Below, one piece after another: positions 23,639-33,841 of a stretch of 64,000 nt of DNA. Origin of the DNA: Kuafuiihalomonas sp039024635. Lineage in GTDB: Bacteria; Myxococcota; Kuafuiibacteriia; Kuafuiibacteriales; Kuafuiibacteriaceae. The stretch spans positions 1-64,000 of the forward strand of contig JBCCQA010000019.1 of assembly GCA_039024635.1 (NCBI GenBank), given 5' to 3'. The notes beneath the pieces were generated by a model. That model made no database searches. It was not told where the DNA came from and saw only the letters and a program-made list of their open reading frames with translations. Made by a program: the position numbers and the translations under genes. How positions within the stretch are numbered: the stretch's first letter is position 1; each line of letters starts with the position of its first letter.

Positions 23639-26425
23639 TTGGACCAGCTCGACCGCACTCCGAGTCTGCAAGAAGCACCGGAGCTGGATCCGGCCTCGAT
23701 GGTCGTCGAGTACCGCATCGACCTTCGAGAGAGCCGCCTTCGGGATCAGCTCGTTCTCGTCTTTTATGGCCGGACTCCCAAGGAGCCCCTTCCGCATCGC
23801 CTGGAGCTCGACGAGCGGGCGGTCGCGGCCTGGGCAGGTGAACAAGATCGCCGTCTCCTGGCCTGGCTTCTGGGCTCGGGCCCGGAGGAGCGGGGGCGTG
23901 TCGGCATGGAGTGCCGGCCTCGTTTCGCCCGGAGCGTTCTCCGGCCGGGGCTCTATGAGCACGTGCTGCCCGAGCTCTGCCGTACCGGCCGACTCTTTGC
24001 CGACCTCGGCGTACCGGGCTCCACGCCCACGGGGCCGATCCGTTGGGACGAGGCCGGCTTTCACCAGCTGGGCCTGGTCTTCGAGCGGGACGAAGATGGG
24101 CAAAGACTCGGCGGGCGGCTCCATCGAGACGGGCAGAGCTCGTCGGTCCTCGAGGCCGGCTTATTCCTGTCGTCGGGCCTCTTTCTCGAGGACGGCCACC
24201 TGCGCCGGGTTGAGAGCGCGGTCGAAGGGGGCTGGGCGGTCCGCCTTCGCCGGACGGGGCCCATCGAAGTTCCGGCCGGGGCCGAGGATCGCTTCGTCGT
24301 CCGCCTGGCCCAGATCCCCGATCTCCCCGAGCTAGAACTCCCGCCCGAGCTCCACTGGGCCCGGGTCCGGGTGCCGCCTCGACCCATGCTGGAGCTGAGC
24401 GCAGAAACGGATGGCCTGCATGGCGTGTTGCGCTTCGACTACGACGGCTTCCGGGTCGGGCCCGAAGACCGAGGCGCCCACGTTGCTCAGCTCGACGGCC
24501 GTCATTTGATGAAACGGGATCGAGGGGCAGAGCAACGGGCGCGAGAGCGCCTCCGCGGCCTCGAACTGCTTGGTGAGGGCGGTTGCTTGGTGCCTCGAAG
24601 GCGAGTGGCCGAGGTGGTGCGGACGCTCCTAGGCGAGGGCTGGGGAGTAGAGACCGATGGCGATACGGTCCGAGCAGGGGGCGTACTCAAGGCCAAGATC
24701 CGATCTGGTATCGACTGGTTCGATCTAGAAGGAGGCGCGGTCTTCGACGAGGACGCGACCGCATCCTGGCCCGAGCTCTTGTCGGCGGCCCAGCGGGGCG
24801 ACGGCTTCGTTCGGCTGTCCGACGGCTCCCGGGGCCTCATGCCCGAAGGTCTGGACCGCTACGTCGCCTTGGCGCGTTTCGCCGTTCCGCGCATGGAGAC
24901 GCTCCGCTTTGGTACCTCCCAGGCCGGTGTCCTCGACGCCCTCTTGACCGGACACGGCGAGGTCGATGCCGACATCAAATTCGAACGATTGCGTCGAGCA
25001 TGGAAGCGGATCGACCCGCAGAAGATCGAAGAGCCACCTGGCTTCTCGGGAAAGCTGAGAGACTATCAGCGCAAAGGGGTCGCGTGGCTCAGATGGCTCG
25101 AAGCCACCGGCTGCGGAGGCTGCTTGGCCGATGACATGGGTCTGGGCAAGACCGTGCAGGTCCTGTGCTGGCTCCAGGGTCGGCACCCGCCCGGCGCCCG
25201 TCCAGAAGGCCCAAGCCTGATCGTGGTCCCCAAGAGTTTGGTGGGCAATTGGGCGGCGGAGGCGGCCAAGTTCACGGGGCTCTCGGTCCACGTTCACGGC
25301 GGGCCGGATCGAAAGCAGAAGCTGTCTCGGCTTCAGGAGGTGGACCTCGTCCTCACGACCTATGGCACCCTCCGGAGCGACATCCTGGAGCTGATGGACA
25401 CTCGCTTCCACACCGTGGTTCTCGACGAGGCTCAGGCGATCAAGAACCCTCGTTCCCAGTCGGCCAAGGCCGTTCGTTTGCTCCGAACCCAACAGAAGTT
25501 GGCCGTCAGCGGGACGCCCATCGAGAACGGTCTCGACGAGCTCTGGTCCCTCTTCGACTTCTTGAATCCCGGGATGATGGGAGATCTGGATGTCTTTGTG
25601 GCGCCGGGTCGGGAGTCCGACGACGACTGGCTGGAGGCCGTTCGTCGGAGTTTGAAGCCCTTCATGCTTCGGCGAACCAAGGCCCAGGTCCTGACGGAGC
25701 TGCCCGGCAAGACGGAGCAGACGATTCGCATTCCGCTCTCCGACGAAGAGCGGAGGCGCTACGACGAGCTGCGGGACCACTATCGTCGGGCGCTCAAGGG
25801 ACGAATCGAGGCCGACGGTGTGGGTGGGAATCGGATCCAGGTCCTCGAGGCTTTGCTGCGTCTGCGGCAGGCTGCTTGCCATCCCGGGCTCATCGACCCC
25901 GGGCGCCGAGGAGAGCCTTCGTCCAAGCTCGACTTCCTGGTCGAGCGGGTCCGGCAGCTGGCCAAGGCCGGCCACAAGACCCTGATCTTCAGCCAGTTCA
26001 CCGCCATGCTGGAGATCGTCGGCCCGGCCCTGAAGGAAGCGGGGGTCGGGTTCGTCCAGCTCGACGGCCGCACCCGGGACCGAGACGCGGTCGTGAATCG
26101 CTTCCGCGAGTGCGATGACTGCAAGGCCTTCCTCATCAGCATCAAGGCCGGTGGATGCGGGCTGAACCTGACCCAGAGCAGCTACGTCTTCATTCTCGAT
26201 CCTTGGTGGAACCCGGCGGTCGAGGCCCAGGCCGTGGACCGGGCCAACCGTATGGGTCAGAAGAACCGCGTCGTCGCGATGCGCCTCATCGGTGAAGACA
26301 CGGTTGAAGAGAAGATCGTGGCCCTTCAGGCCGAAAAGCGAAAGCTGGCCGACGCCATCGTGACCGCCGAGGCGCGCACCCTCAAAGATCTGGATGCGGC
26401 GGACGTCGAGGCTCTTCTGAGCTGA
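23639..26425 (+). CDS. SNF2-family DNA helicase/ATPase
   Basis: 928 residues. The N-terminal 460 residues are a variable SNF2-associated region without a recognisable motif. The motor follows: LRDYQRKGVAWLRWL, Walker A LADDMGLGKT (about residue 497), Walker B VVLDEAQAIKN (about 597), VSGTPIENGLDELWSLFDFL, KTLIFSQFTAML and, at the end, motif VI AVDRANRMGQKNRV. Bacterial members (HepA/RapA-like, SWI2/SNF2) remodel protein-DNA complexes. Start TTG 23639 is preceded by GGGAG at good spacing; ATG 23699 is an alternative. Single gene, convergent with the M49-like gene. Confidence 0.92.
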   Translation: MDQLDRTPSLQEAPELDPASMVVEYRIDLRESRLRDQLVLVFYGRTPKEPLPHRLELDERAVAAWAGEQDRRLLAWLLGSGPEERGRVGMECRPRFARSVLRPGLYEHVLPELCRTGRLFADLGVPGSTPTGPIRWDEAGFHQLGLVFERDEDGQRLGGRLHRDGQSSSVLEAGLFLSSGLFLEDGHLRRVESAVEGGWAVRLRRTGPIEVPAGAEDRFVVRLAQIPDLPELELPPELHWARVRVPPRPMLELSAETDGLHGVLRFDYDGFRVGPEDRGAHVAQLDGRHLMKRDRGAEQRARERLRGLELLGEGGCLVPRRRVAEVVRTLLGEGWGVETDGDTVRAGGVLKAKIRSGIDWFDLEGGAVFDEDATASWPELLSAAQRGDGFVRLSDGSRGLMPEGLDRYVALARFAVPRMETLRFGTSQAGVLDALLTGHGEVDADIKFERLRRAWKRIDPQKIEEPPGFSGKLRDYQRKGVAWLRWLEATGCGGCLADDMGLGKTVQVLCWLQGRHPPGARPEGPSLIVVPKSLVGNWAAEAAKFTGLSVHVHGGPDRKQKLSRLQEVDLVLTTYGTLRSDILELMDTRFHTVVLDEAQAIKNPRSQSAKAVRLLRTQQKLAVSGTPIENGLDELWSLFDFLNPGMMGDLDVFVAPGRESDDDWLEAVRRSLKPFMLRRTKAQVLTELPGKTEQTIRIPLSDEERRRYDELRDHYRRALKGRIEADGVGGNRIQVLEALLRLRQAACHPGLIDPGRRGEPSSKLDFLVERVRQLAKAGHKTLIFSQFTAMLEIVGPALKEAGVGFVQLDGRTRDRDAVVNRFRECDDCKAFLISIKAGGCGLNLTQSSYVFILDPWWNPAVEAQAVDRANRMGQKNRVVAMRLIGEDTVEEKIVALQAEKRKLADAIVTAEARTLKDLDAADVEALLS

Positions 26426-26506
26426 CTTGGCCAGGGCCGACGCGTCCGTCCCCCGACTTCGATGGACGAAATCGATGGCGGGCAGCGTCGGAGCGTTGAC
26501 CCAGGC

Positions 26507-28186
26507 TCAGCCTTCTCCGGCCAGAGGATAGATGGGACGGATGTCGACCGGTACGCCATCGAGCCGCTTCAGGGCCGCTTCAACCGGAGGACTGAGGACG
26601 CCTTTGTCGGCCAGAAGCGCATCCGCCTTCGTCTTGTCGCCTTCGTGCTGCAGCATCAGGATGTCCCGCAGGAGGGCTCGATTGGATTTCGTGAGGGCGT
26701 CGTGGTCGATGGCGAAGCGGCCCTCGACCACCCTGACCGCTCCGTCGTCCAGGTAACGGTTCAGCTGGACGGCAGCCCCTTTGCCGTGGGCTTCCGAGGT
26801 TCCGAAGCGCACGCTCCGGAAGAGGCCAGCAAAGTATGAGCTTAGGAAGGGAACCCGGAAGTCCTTAGGTAGCTCGCCTCGTTCGATCATGAAGAGCACA
26901 TTGTAGGCGCCCATGACGTCGGCCTTGCACTCCTCGAGGGGCGAATAGGACGCGCCGAGAGCCAGCCGGACCTCCATCTTCTCACCATCGACCTCGGTGA
27001 AGGCGGGACCGAGGGAGTGGCTCAGCTCGTGGAACAGAACCTGGTCGAAGAAGGCCTCTGACGACAGCTCGCCTTGATGGGCTTCGACCAAGACTTTGGC
27101 CGCGATGGGGCGGAGGATTTTCTCGAACTTGGTCTGGATGAGGTTTCGAAGCAGGACCTTCTTGGCGCCCTTTTCTTTTCGGACCCGTTCGTCGTTGGGA
27201 AGGTTGAAGGCAATGGTCTGAACCGACTTCCGGGCGTCGCCGGAGGTAAAGACCAGGTCCACGACCCGAATCGGGCTCTCGGCGCCGCGCTTCGTCTTCA
27301 CTTCGTGGGGAACGGGCAGATTCTGCTCCATCGCGGGCAAGAGGGCCTTGTACTTGGCCAAGGCCGACGAGGCTTTGGGGTCGCTCACCGTCACGAAGGA
27401 CTCGTACGAGGCCTTGAGGCCCAATAGCTTGTCTTCATAGGTCTCGTAGGGGCCGATGGTGACCTCGACCCTCGAGTCCAGGTCCATCCAGGCCTTGTCC
27501 GATTCGTAGTAGTCGTCGGAGCGGAAGGCGGCGGCTCGCAGTTTCAGGAAGCGAGCCAGGCTGTCGTTCCGGGTCGCAGCAGCGGCGGCCTCGAGCTTCT
27601 GGGCCGCAGGCTCCAGCCACTCGGCGAAGGCTTCGCTATAGGGGACGGCCTTCAAGCTCCGACCGTCCCGCTGGACCAGGGTGAAGAGGCTCTCCAGGGC
27701 GGCTTTCTGCTTGGGATGCTCGGTCACGTAGGTCTTGAATTCGGCCTCGTCGAGGTCTTCGGGATAGAAGCCGGCCCCCGGCGGGCGGTCGCCTTCGATC
27801 GCGAAGGGTGCGTGGTGATCCTGCCGATCCCAAGGGCCGCGCATGATCCGAAAGTAGGCCAGCTTCGTCGCCTCGTCCTCGAGGGCCTCCGCCAGAGCCG
27901 GGTTGCCGGCCCAGGCCTGCCGATCAAAGACGGGGTCCAGCAGTCGAGAAGCCTCGATGAGAAGCTTCAGAGCTTCTCTCTCCGACTCAGGGAGGGTCTC
28001 AACGGACGCGCTCAGCTTCGCCGGGGCGAACTGGGCCACCTTGGCTTCGAGTTTGGGCGTAGCTTCGGGCTCGGGTGGAGGCTCTGCCGTCTCGGGGGCG
28101 CCGGCGGAAGGCGAACGCTGGGCGTCCGGGCGCTCGGCCGGACAGGCGAAGACAAGGGGTGTGGCGAGGATCAGCAGGCGGCGCAT
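26507..28186 (-). CDS. M49-like zinc peptidase lipoprotein (dipeptidyl peptidase III relative)
   Basis: 559 residues. MRRLLILATPLVFAC carries a lipobox, followed by a Pro/Glu-rich spacer. The metal site reads VLFHELSHSLGP (His about 385 and 389) with a third ligand in LEECKADVMG (about 416). Dipeptidyl peptidase III has HEXXGH; here the motif is one residue shorter (HExxH) but the EECKAD partner and overall layout agree. Probably an extracytoplasmic metallopeptidase. Substrate unknown. It may be cotranscribed behind the small Cys-rich lipoprotein 31 bases upstream. Confidence 0.78.
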   Translation of the reverse strand: MRRLLILATPLVFACPAERPDAQRSPSAGAPETAEPPPEPEATPKLEAKVAQFAPAKLSASVETLPESEREALKLLIEASRLLDPVFDRQAWAGNPALAEALEDEATKLAYFRIMRGPWDRQDHHAPFAIEGDRPPGAGFYPEDLDEAEFKTYVTEHPKQKAALESLFTLVQRDGRSLKAVPYSEAFAEWLEPAAQKLEAAAAATRNDSLARFLKLRAAAFRSDDYYESDKAWMDLDSRVEVTIGPYETYEDKLLGLKASYESFVTVSDPKASSALAKYKALLPAMEQNLPVPHEVKTKRGAESPIRVVDLVFTSGDARKSVQTIAFNLPNDERVRKEKGAKKVLLRNLIQTKFEKILRPIAAKVLVEAHQGELSSEAFFDQVLFHELSHSLGPAFTEVDGEKMEVRLALGASYSPLEECKADVMGAYNVLFMIERGELPKDFRVPFLSSYFAGLFRSVRFGTSEAHGKGAAVQLNRYLDDGAVRVVEGRFAIDHDALTKSNRALLRDILMLQHEGDKTKADALLADKGVLSPPVEAALKRLDGVPVDIRPIYPLAGEG

Positions 28187-28217
28187 GAAGGGGCGCTACT
28201 CGATCCGGACTTCGAGG

Positions 28218-28508
28218 TCATCCGTCGGTGTCGGCGCAGCTCAGGTTCACGCCGCCCGGATGGCGTCGAGCGCAGCTGGCCACGACCTCCATCGAGCATC
28301 GGTTCGCAGTCTCGAGGCACTGGACGTAGGCTGCGAAGGCCTCGCGCTGTTCGACCGAGCAGTGCTCTATCCGCTCTCGGCACATCGCGTCCGGGGTGTA
28401 GCTGACGTCTGTTCCTACGCAGCTTCGGGCGAAGAAGGCGTCGCGACGGGCGCAGATATCGGTTGCGCAGGCCGAGGCCAGGAGGGCGAGCAAGAGAGCA
28501 AAGCGCAC
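28218..28508 (-). CDS. small cysteine-rich lipoprotein
   Basis: 96 residues. MRFALLLALLASAC is a lipoprotein signal. The mature part has Cys at regular spacing (ICARRDAFFARSC, MCRERIEHC, YVQCLETANRC, VVASCARRH, LSC), suggesting several disulfides in a small helical fold. A similar pattern is in the lipoprotein at 30840. No function recognised. Divergent from the M23 peptidase gene. Confidence 0.7.
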   Translation of the reverse strand: MRFALLLALLASACATDICARRDAFFARSCVGTDVSYTPDAMCRERIEHCSVEQREAFAAYVQCLETANRCSMEVVASCARRHPGGVNLSCADTDG

Positions 28509-28573
28509 TCCCGCACCCTCGGGGGCTCTGAGCTCCGGGTCAAACCGGTTCGGATTGTGCGCGCCGTCCCAGC

Positions 28574-29968
28574 ATGCGATGGCAAGCCCCCGTGGAGCTT
28601 GGCGCGCCTCGCCGACGACGCAGTCCGCTGACGCTGCTCATTCCGATCCTGCTCGTCTTCGCCGTCGGCGCCTACACCGGCCTCCGATCCGGGACTGCGC
28701 CAGAGCTCGCCCTGGAGCTCGGCCCGGCTCTGGGTCGCCAGGCCACGGTCGAGCTCCAGGTGGGCCCAAGCTCCCGAGGGGTGGAGCTTCTGAGGCTGGT
28801 CGCCGCCCAGGGAGAGCAAAAGACCGTCGTGCTCGAAGAGAAGCGCAAGGTCGTGCCGGTGTGGAGGGTCGGCAGTGCCACCGTCGGCTTCGTCCGCTCG
28901 GTCGAGCTGGATGCCCAAGCTCTGGGCCTTCAGGAGGGCCCTGTTCGGCTTCGCGCGGAACTCCGCTCGGCCGGGGCCTGGCTCCAAGCGGGGACCGAGG
29001 TCAGCGTCGAGGTGGAGCGGCCGGTCTTGCTCCGCCCGCCGCGACTGTCCGTCCCGACCCAGGCGGTCATCGTCGCCCAAGGCGGTAGCGAGCTGGTTCG
29101 GTACCAGGTCGAAGACCGGGCCGTCCGCCATGGGATTCAGGTCGGCAATCTGACCTTTCCTGGCCAGCCCCTGGAGGGGACGCCCGACATGTTCGCGCTC
29201 TTTGCCGTCCCTCACGACAAGAGCGACGCAGAGGGCATCGTGGTCTTCGCCGAAGACGTGGTGGGAAACCGCGCCGAGGCCGCCTTCATACGGACCTTCC
29301 AAGCCAAGCCGCTCACCAGAGATACGATTCGGGTGACGGACTCGGTCATGGAGCGCGTGGTCCCCCGAATCATGACCCGGACGCCCAGTCTGAAGGACAG
29401 AGGCTCGCTCCTGGCCAACTACATCCAGATCAACGCCGATCTGCGCGCCGAGCTGGCGGAGCAGCTCGTCGCGCTGGGGCAGAAGAGTGAGCCTTCCTTC
29501 TTGTGGCGCGGGGCCTTCGTTCAGATGCCGGCCAAGGTCGTGTCTAGGTTCGCCGACCGTCGAACCTATCTGTACGAGGGCAAGAAGGTGGACCAGCAGG
29601 ATCACCTCGGCTTCGATTTGGCCTCGGTGGCCAAGGATGCCGTACCGGCGGCCAACGGAGGGATCGTCGTGCTGGCTGAGTACTTCGGCATCTACGGCCA
29701 GACCGTCGTCCTGGACCACGGCTACGGGCTCATGAGCCTGTACGCCCACCTGTCGCGGATCGACGTGGCCATGGGTGACCGCGTGGAGAAGGGTCAGACT
29801 CTGGGGCGAACCGGAGCGACAGGCTTGGCCCTCGGCGACCATCTGCACTTCACGACCATGGTCCGAGGGATTCCGGTCTCGCCGCTGGAGTGGTGGGACG
29901 CTCAGTGGGTCAAGAACCGCATCGCCGCCAAGCTCGGGCCGGCGGCGAGCATCAGCGAAGAGGATTGA
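28574..29968 (+). CDS. M23-family metallopeptidase with N-terminal membrane anchor
   Basis: 464 residues. One membrane helix (LTLLIPILLVFAVGAYTG) after a basic cytoplasmic stub, then beta-rich extracytoplasmic domains, then an M23 domain: HLGFDLA (zinc His and Asp, about 345), DHGYGLMSLYAHLS and DHLHFTTM (about 424). The LytM-type zinc residues are all present, so it should be active, probably on peptidoglycan crossbridges. The methyltransferase gene begins three bases after its stop. Confidence 0.92.
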   Translation: MRWQAPVELGAPRRRRSPLTLLIPILLVFAVGAYTGLRSGTAPELALELGPALGRQATVELQVGPSSRGVELLRLVAAQGEQKTVVLEEKRKVVPVWRVGSATVGFVRSVELDAQALGLQEGPVRLRAELRSAGAWLQAGTEVSVEVERPVLLRPPRLSVPTQAVIVAQGGSELVRYQVEDRAVRHGIQVGNLTFPGQPLEGTPDMFALFAVPHDKSDAEGIVVFAEDVVGNRAEAAFIRTFQAKPLTRDTIRVTDSVMERVVPRIMTRTPSLKDRGSLLANYIQINADLRAELAEQLVALGQKSEPSFLWRGAFVQMPAKVVSRFADRRTYLYEGKKVDQQDHLGFDLASVAKDAVPAANGGIVVLAEYFGIYGQTVVLDHGYGLMSLYAHLSRIDVAMGDRVEKGQTLGRTGATGLALGDHLHFTTMVRGIPVSPLEWWDAQWVKNRIAAKLGPAASISEED

Positions 29969-29970
29969 GC

Positions 29971-30813
29971 ATGGCCAAGACCAAGCATCGCAAAGACAAG
30001 CACAAGAACAAGAAGCCGAAGCTCGCGAGCAAGGCTGACAAGTACGAGATGTACCAGGCCGCAGTACAGGCGCCGGACGTGGACGTAGAGTTCTTCGCTC
30101 GAGTGTATCGCGAGGTCTACAAAGGGGTTGCGAAGCGGCTGCGTGAAGATTTCTGCGGCACCTTCGCCGTCTGCTGTGAATGGGTGAAGAGCCACTCGGA
30201 GCGGCGCGCGATTGGCGTGGATCTGGATCCAGAGCCATTGGATTGGGGTCGGGCCCACAACATGGCGCCTCTAGCGCCGGCCGAAAAGAAGCGCATCGAG
30301 CTTCTGGAAGCCGACGTTCTGGCCGCGACGACGGGGAAGGTCGACATCGTCGCCGCCCAAAACTTCTCCTACTGCATCTTCAAGACTAGAGAAGAGCTGC
30401 GCCGATACTTCGAAGTCGCTCGAGCAGCACTCGATGAGAAGGGGGTCCTCATTTGCGACCTTTTTGGGGGCTACGAGTCCATGGAGGATGATCGGGAGGA
30501 GCTGACCGAGTACGATGGATTCGACTACGTCTGGGACCAGCATACCTTCGACCCCGTCACCCACTTCGGCACTTATCGGATCCACTTCCGATTCAAGGAT
30601 CGGAGCGAGATGACGAATGCCTTCGTGTACGACTGGCGCCTATGGTCCATCCCCGAAGTTCGAGAGCTGATGCTGGAGGCCGGCTTCGAGGATGCCTTCG
30701 TGTATTGGGAAGAGACCGACGAAGAGTCGGGGGAGGGCAACGGGAACTACGTTCGGACCGAGAAGGGCGAGTGTGACCCGGCCTGGAATGCCTACATCGT
30801 CGGCGTCAAGTAA
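29971..30813 (+). CDS. class I SAM-dependent methyltransferase
   Basis: 280 residues. A very basic N-terminus (AKTKHRKDKHKNKKPKLASK) precedes a Rossmann methyltransferase core: EDFCGTFAVCCEWVKS (motif I), AIGVDLDPEPLDWG (motif II), VDIVAAQNFSYCIFKTREEL (motif IV) and GVLICDLFGG. The substrate is unknown; the Lys-rich tail might bind RNA or DNA. ATG 29971 follows the M23 stop by two bases, indicating one transcript. Confidence 0.85.
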   Translation: MAKTKHRKDKHKNKKPKLASKADKYEMYQAAVQAPDVDVEFFARVYREVYKGVAKRLREDFCGTFAVCCEWVKSHSERRAIGVDLDPEPLDWGRAHNMAPLAPAEKKRIELLEADVLAATTGKVDIVAAQNFSYCIFKTREELRRYFEVARAALDEKGVLICDLFGGYESMEDDREELTEYDGFDYVWDQHTFDPVTHFGTYRIHFRFKDRSEMTNAFVYDWRLWSIPEVRELMLEAGFEDAFVYWEETDEESGEGNGNYVRTEKGECDPAWNAYIVGVK

Positions 30814-30830
30814 GCCGGGTCCACCTGAGG

Positions 30831-30844
30831 TGTAGGCGCCTACA
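30831..30844. repeat. 14-bp perfect palindrome TGTAGGCGCCTACA between convergent genes
   Basis: Lies 17 bases past the methyltransferase stop and includes the stop codon of the opposite lipoprotein gene. It could fold with a GCGC loop as a bidirectional terminator, but there is no T-run. Confidence 0.3.
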
Positions 30845-31223
30845 TGCTGCACGCAGTCGTAGCGGCTTGAATCTCGGCCGTACAACCGGTCGGGGTCGCG
30901 CAATCTACGTTCGCGAGGCAGTTTGCATAGTCGTTGATGGCGGAGGCGCAGGCGGCCGAGGCGTCTTCCACCGAAACGTCGGGCTCGCCAGCACACTCGG
31001 AGCGGCAGCCTTCCACAGGGACGGGTAGACAGCGTTCGACGAAGCTGCAGGTCGCATCGCAGAGGTTTTCGACGATGTCAGCCGAGCTCATGCCACCGCT
31101 CCCGTTGCCGCCACTTCCGTTGCCGCTTCCGTTGCCGGAGGTTCCGTTCGTTCCTTCGTCTTCTCCGCAGGCCGACATCGAGCCGGCCAAGATGGCACAG
31201 AAGAGGATGCTCATCATTCGCAT
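30840..31223 (-). CDS. cysteine-rich lipoprotein with Gly/Ser/Asn linker
   Basis: 127 residues from ATG 31223. MRMMSILFCAILAGSMSAC is a lipoprotein signal, followed by a flexible linker rich in GNGSG repeats, then a Cys-rich domain (LCDATCSFVERC, GCRSEC, AACASAINDYANCL, CATPTGC). The DATCSFVERC layout is common among lipoproteins of myxobacteria. It follows phoR by 64 bases on the same strand. No function recognised. Confidence 0.72.
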   Translation of the reverse strand: MRMMSILFCAILAGSMSACGEDEGTNGTSGNGSGNGSGGNGSGGMSSADIVENLCDATCSFVERCLPVPVEGCRSECAGEPDVSVEDASAACASAINDYANCLANVDCATPTGCTAEIQAATTACSM

Positions 31224-31287
31224 GCCGACCTGCGTAGAACCCGCGGCTCCGCGCCGCAAGGTGGCCCGTTCAGAAAGTTGGGGCCGC

Positions 31288-33068
31288 TCAGGCCTCGGCC
31301 GATGCGGCCTCGGCGGGGCTTTCGGACGTGAGCTCGTCCGAGGACGGTCCCTTGGCCGCCGGGACCGAGATCCAGAAAATCGAGCCTCTCGGGAAGGCAG
31401 CTTCGACACCGACGCCACCCTGCATCGACTCCATGAAGTGCTTCACGATGGCCAAACCCAGTCCAGTGCCGCCCATGTCCCGAGACCGGCCAGGATCGAT
31501 GCGATAGAAGCGCTCGAAGATCCGCGCCTGATGTTCGGGCTTGATGCCGGGGCCATCGTCTTGAACCTCGACCTTCAGTTGCTCCCCGTCACGATCGGCC
31601 CGAATGGAGACGTGGCCCCCCTCCGGTGTGTATTTGATGGAGTTGTCCAGAAGGTTGAGCAAGGCCTGATCCAGTGCCTTGGCGTCGGCCATCGCTCGTA
31701 AATCGGGCTGTGTCGCGACCTCCACCATGATCCGGCGCTGCTCAGCTTTGCTCTCCACCGCCTCCACAGCTCGTTGAACCGCCGATCCAAGGTCGACTTC
31801 GGTCAGGTCGAAGGTGAATCGGCCCGCTTCGACTCGAGACAGATCCAGCAGGTCGGCGATGATTCTGGATAGCCGTTCCGAGTTCCGGTGCAGGGCCTCG
31901 ACGAATGCCCGGGCACGCTCCGGATCTTCGAGGGCGCCTCCGAGCAGAGTCTCCGCATTGGCTCGGATGATCGACACAGGGGTTCGCAGCTCATGGGAGA
32001 CGTTCGCCACGAAGTCTTTGCGTACAGTTTCCAATCGACGCATGTCGGTGACGTCGTGCATGACGATCACGGTGCCCGCGCTCAGGCGGAGGGGTCGGGC
32101 CCGACCGAGGACCCGTCGCGGACGCTCGGCCCCGATGGGAAACTCGATGGATGCCTTGCCGGCTTGGCCCTGATGGGCGAGTTCGCTCAATGAAGGCACG
32201 CGGATCGCGTCTTCCAGAATTTGACCGACGGGGCTCTCTTCTAGGCCCAGAAGCTCGAGGGAGGCCTTGTTGACAAGGGTGATCTTCCGGTCGCCGTCCA
32301 GGACGAGCAGGGCTTCGCTCATGCTCTGGAGCACCGTCTCGAAGCGTCCCCTCTCTTGGGCCAGTTGAGCGACCGTCCGCTCGGCTTGCTCGGCGACTCG
32401 CTGGAATGAACCCAGCCGTCTCGACCCGTCAACCGGGCGCGGGGGCACCGAAGCGAGCTTCCGAGCGCTGTCCTCGAGACGAACGAGCACGCCCGTCATC
32501 AAGTAGGAAGCGAGGAGGCTCAAGGAGAGGGCGGCAGCCAGTCCGACCAGGCCTCCGAGGAGAAGTAGATAGCGCAGCCGGGTCCTGGCGTCCTCGAGAA
32601 GATCCACCAGCATCGCGACCCGAATGATGTACTCGCCCTTGGGCTCGGAGGGGACGGCCGCGTACATCAGTTCCTCGCCGAGTGTAGTGCTGGTGCGTTG
32701 GCTAATGCCGAGCTCACCGTTCTGCGCCTGCTGGACTTCGGGGCGATCGCCGTGGTTGTCGAGGTTCCCGAGTCGGTCGGATGGAATCTCCGAGTCGGCC
32801 ACCACGACGCCATCCCTTCGAATGATCGACAGCCGAAGCTCAGCCGCCCGACCGAGCGCCCGGACGTCCTGAGCGAGGTGGTCGCTCTCGAGGCTGCGCC
32901 GTGCGGCCAGTGCTTCGCGAAGCGTTCGGGCTTGGGCCGCGATGTGATTCTCGGTCCGAGCGGCGTGCCAGCGCAGAAGGCTGGAGTCCACGTAGGCGAA
33001 GGAGGCCAGACCGACAATGCCGACCAAGCCCATGGCCAGGAGGAAGATCTTGAGGCGGAGGCCCATTC

Positions 33069-33072
<4 letters not shown>
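31288..33072 (-). CDS. phoR: sensor histidine kinase, PhoR type
   Basis: 594 residues. Two membrane helices (LKIFLLAMGLVGIVGLASF and LLLLGGLVGLAAALSLSLLA) flank a periplasmic sensor; then HAMP-like, PAS (FETVLQSMSEALLVLD), HisKA with phospho-His in NVSHELRTPVS, and HATPase (LLNLLDNSIKYT, DDGPGIKPEH, GTGLGLAIVKHF). Paired with PhoB by a 4-base ATGA overlap, so translationally coupled. By analogy it would sense phosphate status; no pst genes are in the window, so the signal is not proven. Confidence 0.9.
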
Positions 33073-33764
<692 letters not shown>

Positions 33765-33841
33765 CAGAGCTCCTCTACACCCCCGAGGGTGGCGTTCATG
33801 TGACAAGCACAGGTATCGGGCAGCTGTCGAGGCGGCCTTGT

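Noticed and set aside
28415..30238. 607-codon minus-strand frame opposite the M23 peptidase and methyltransferase genes
   Set aside because: The plus strand has convincing M23 and methyltransferase motifs; the minus frame has none.
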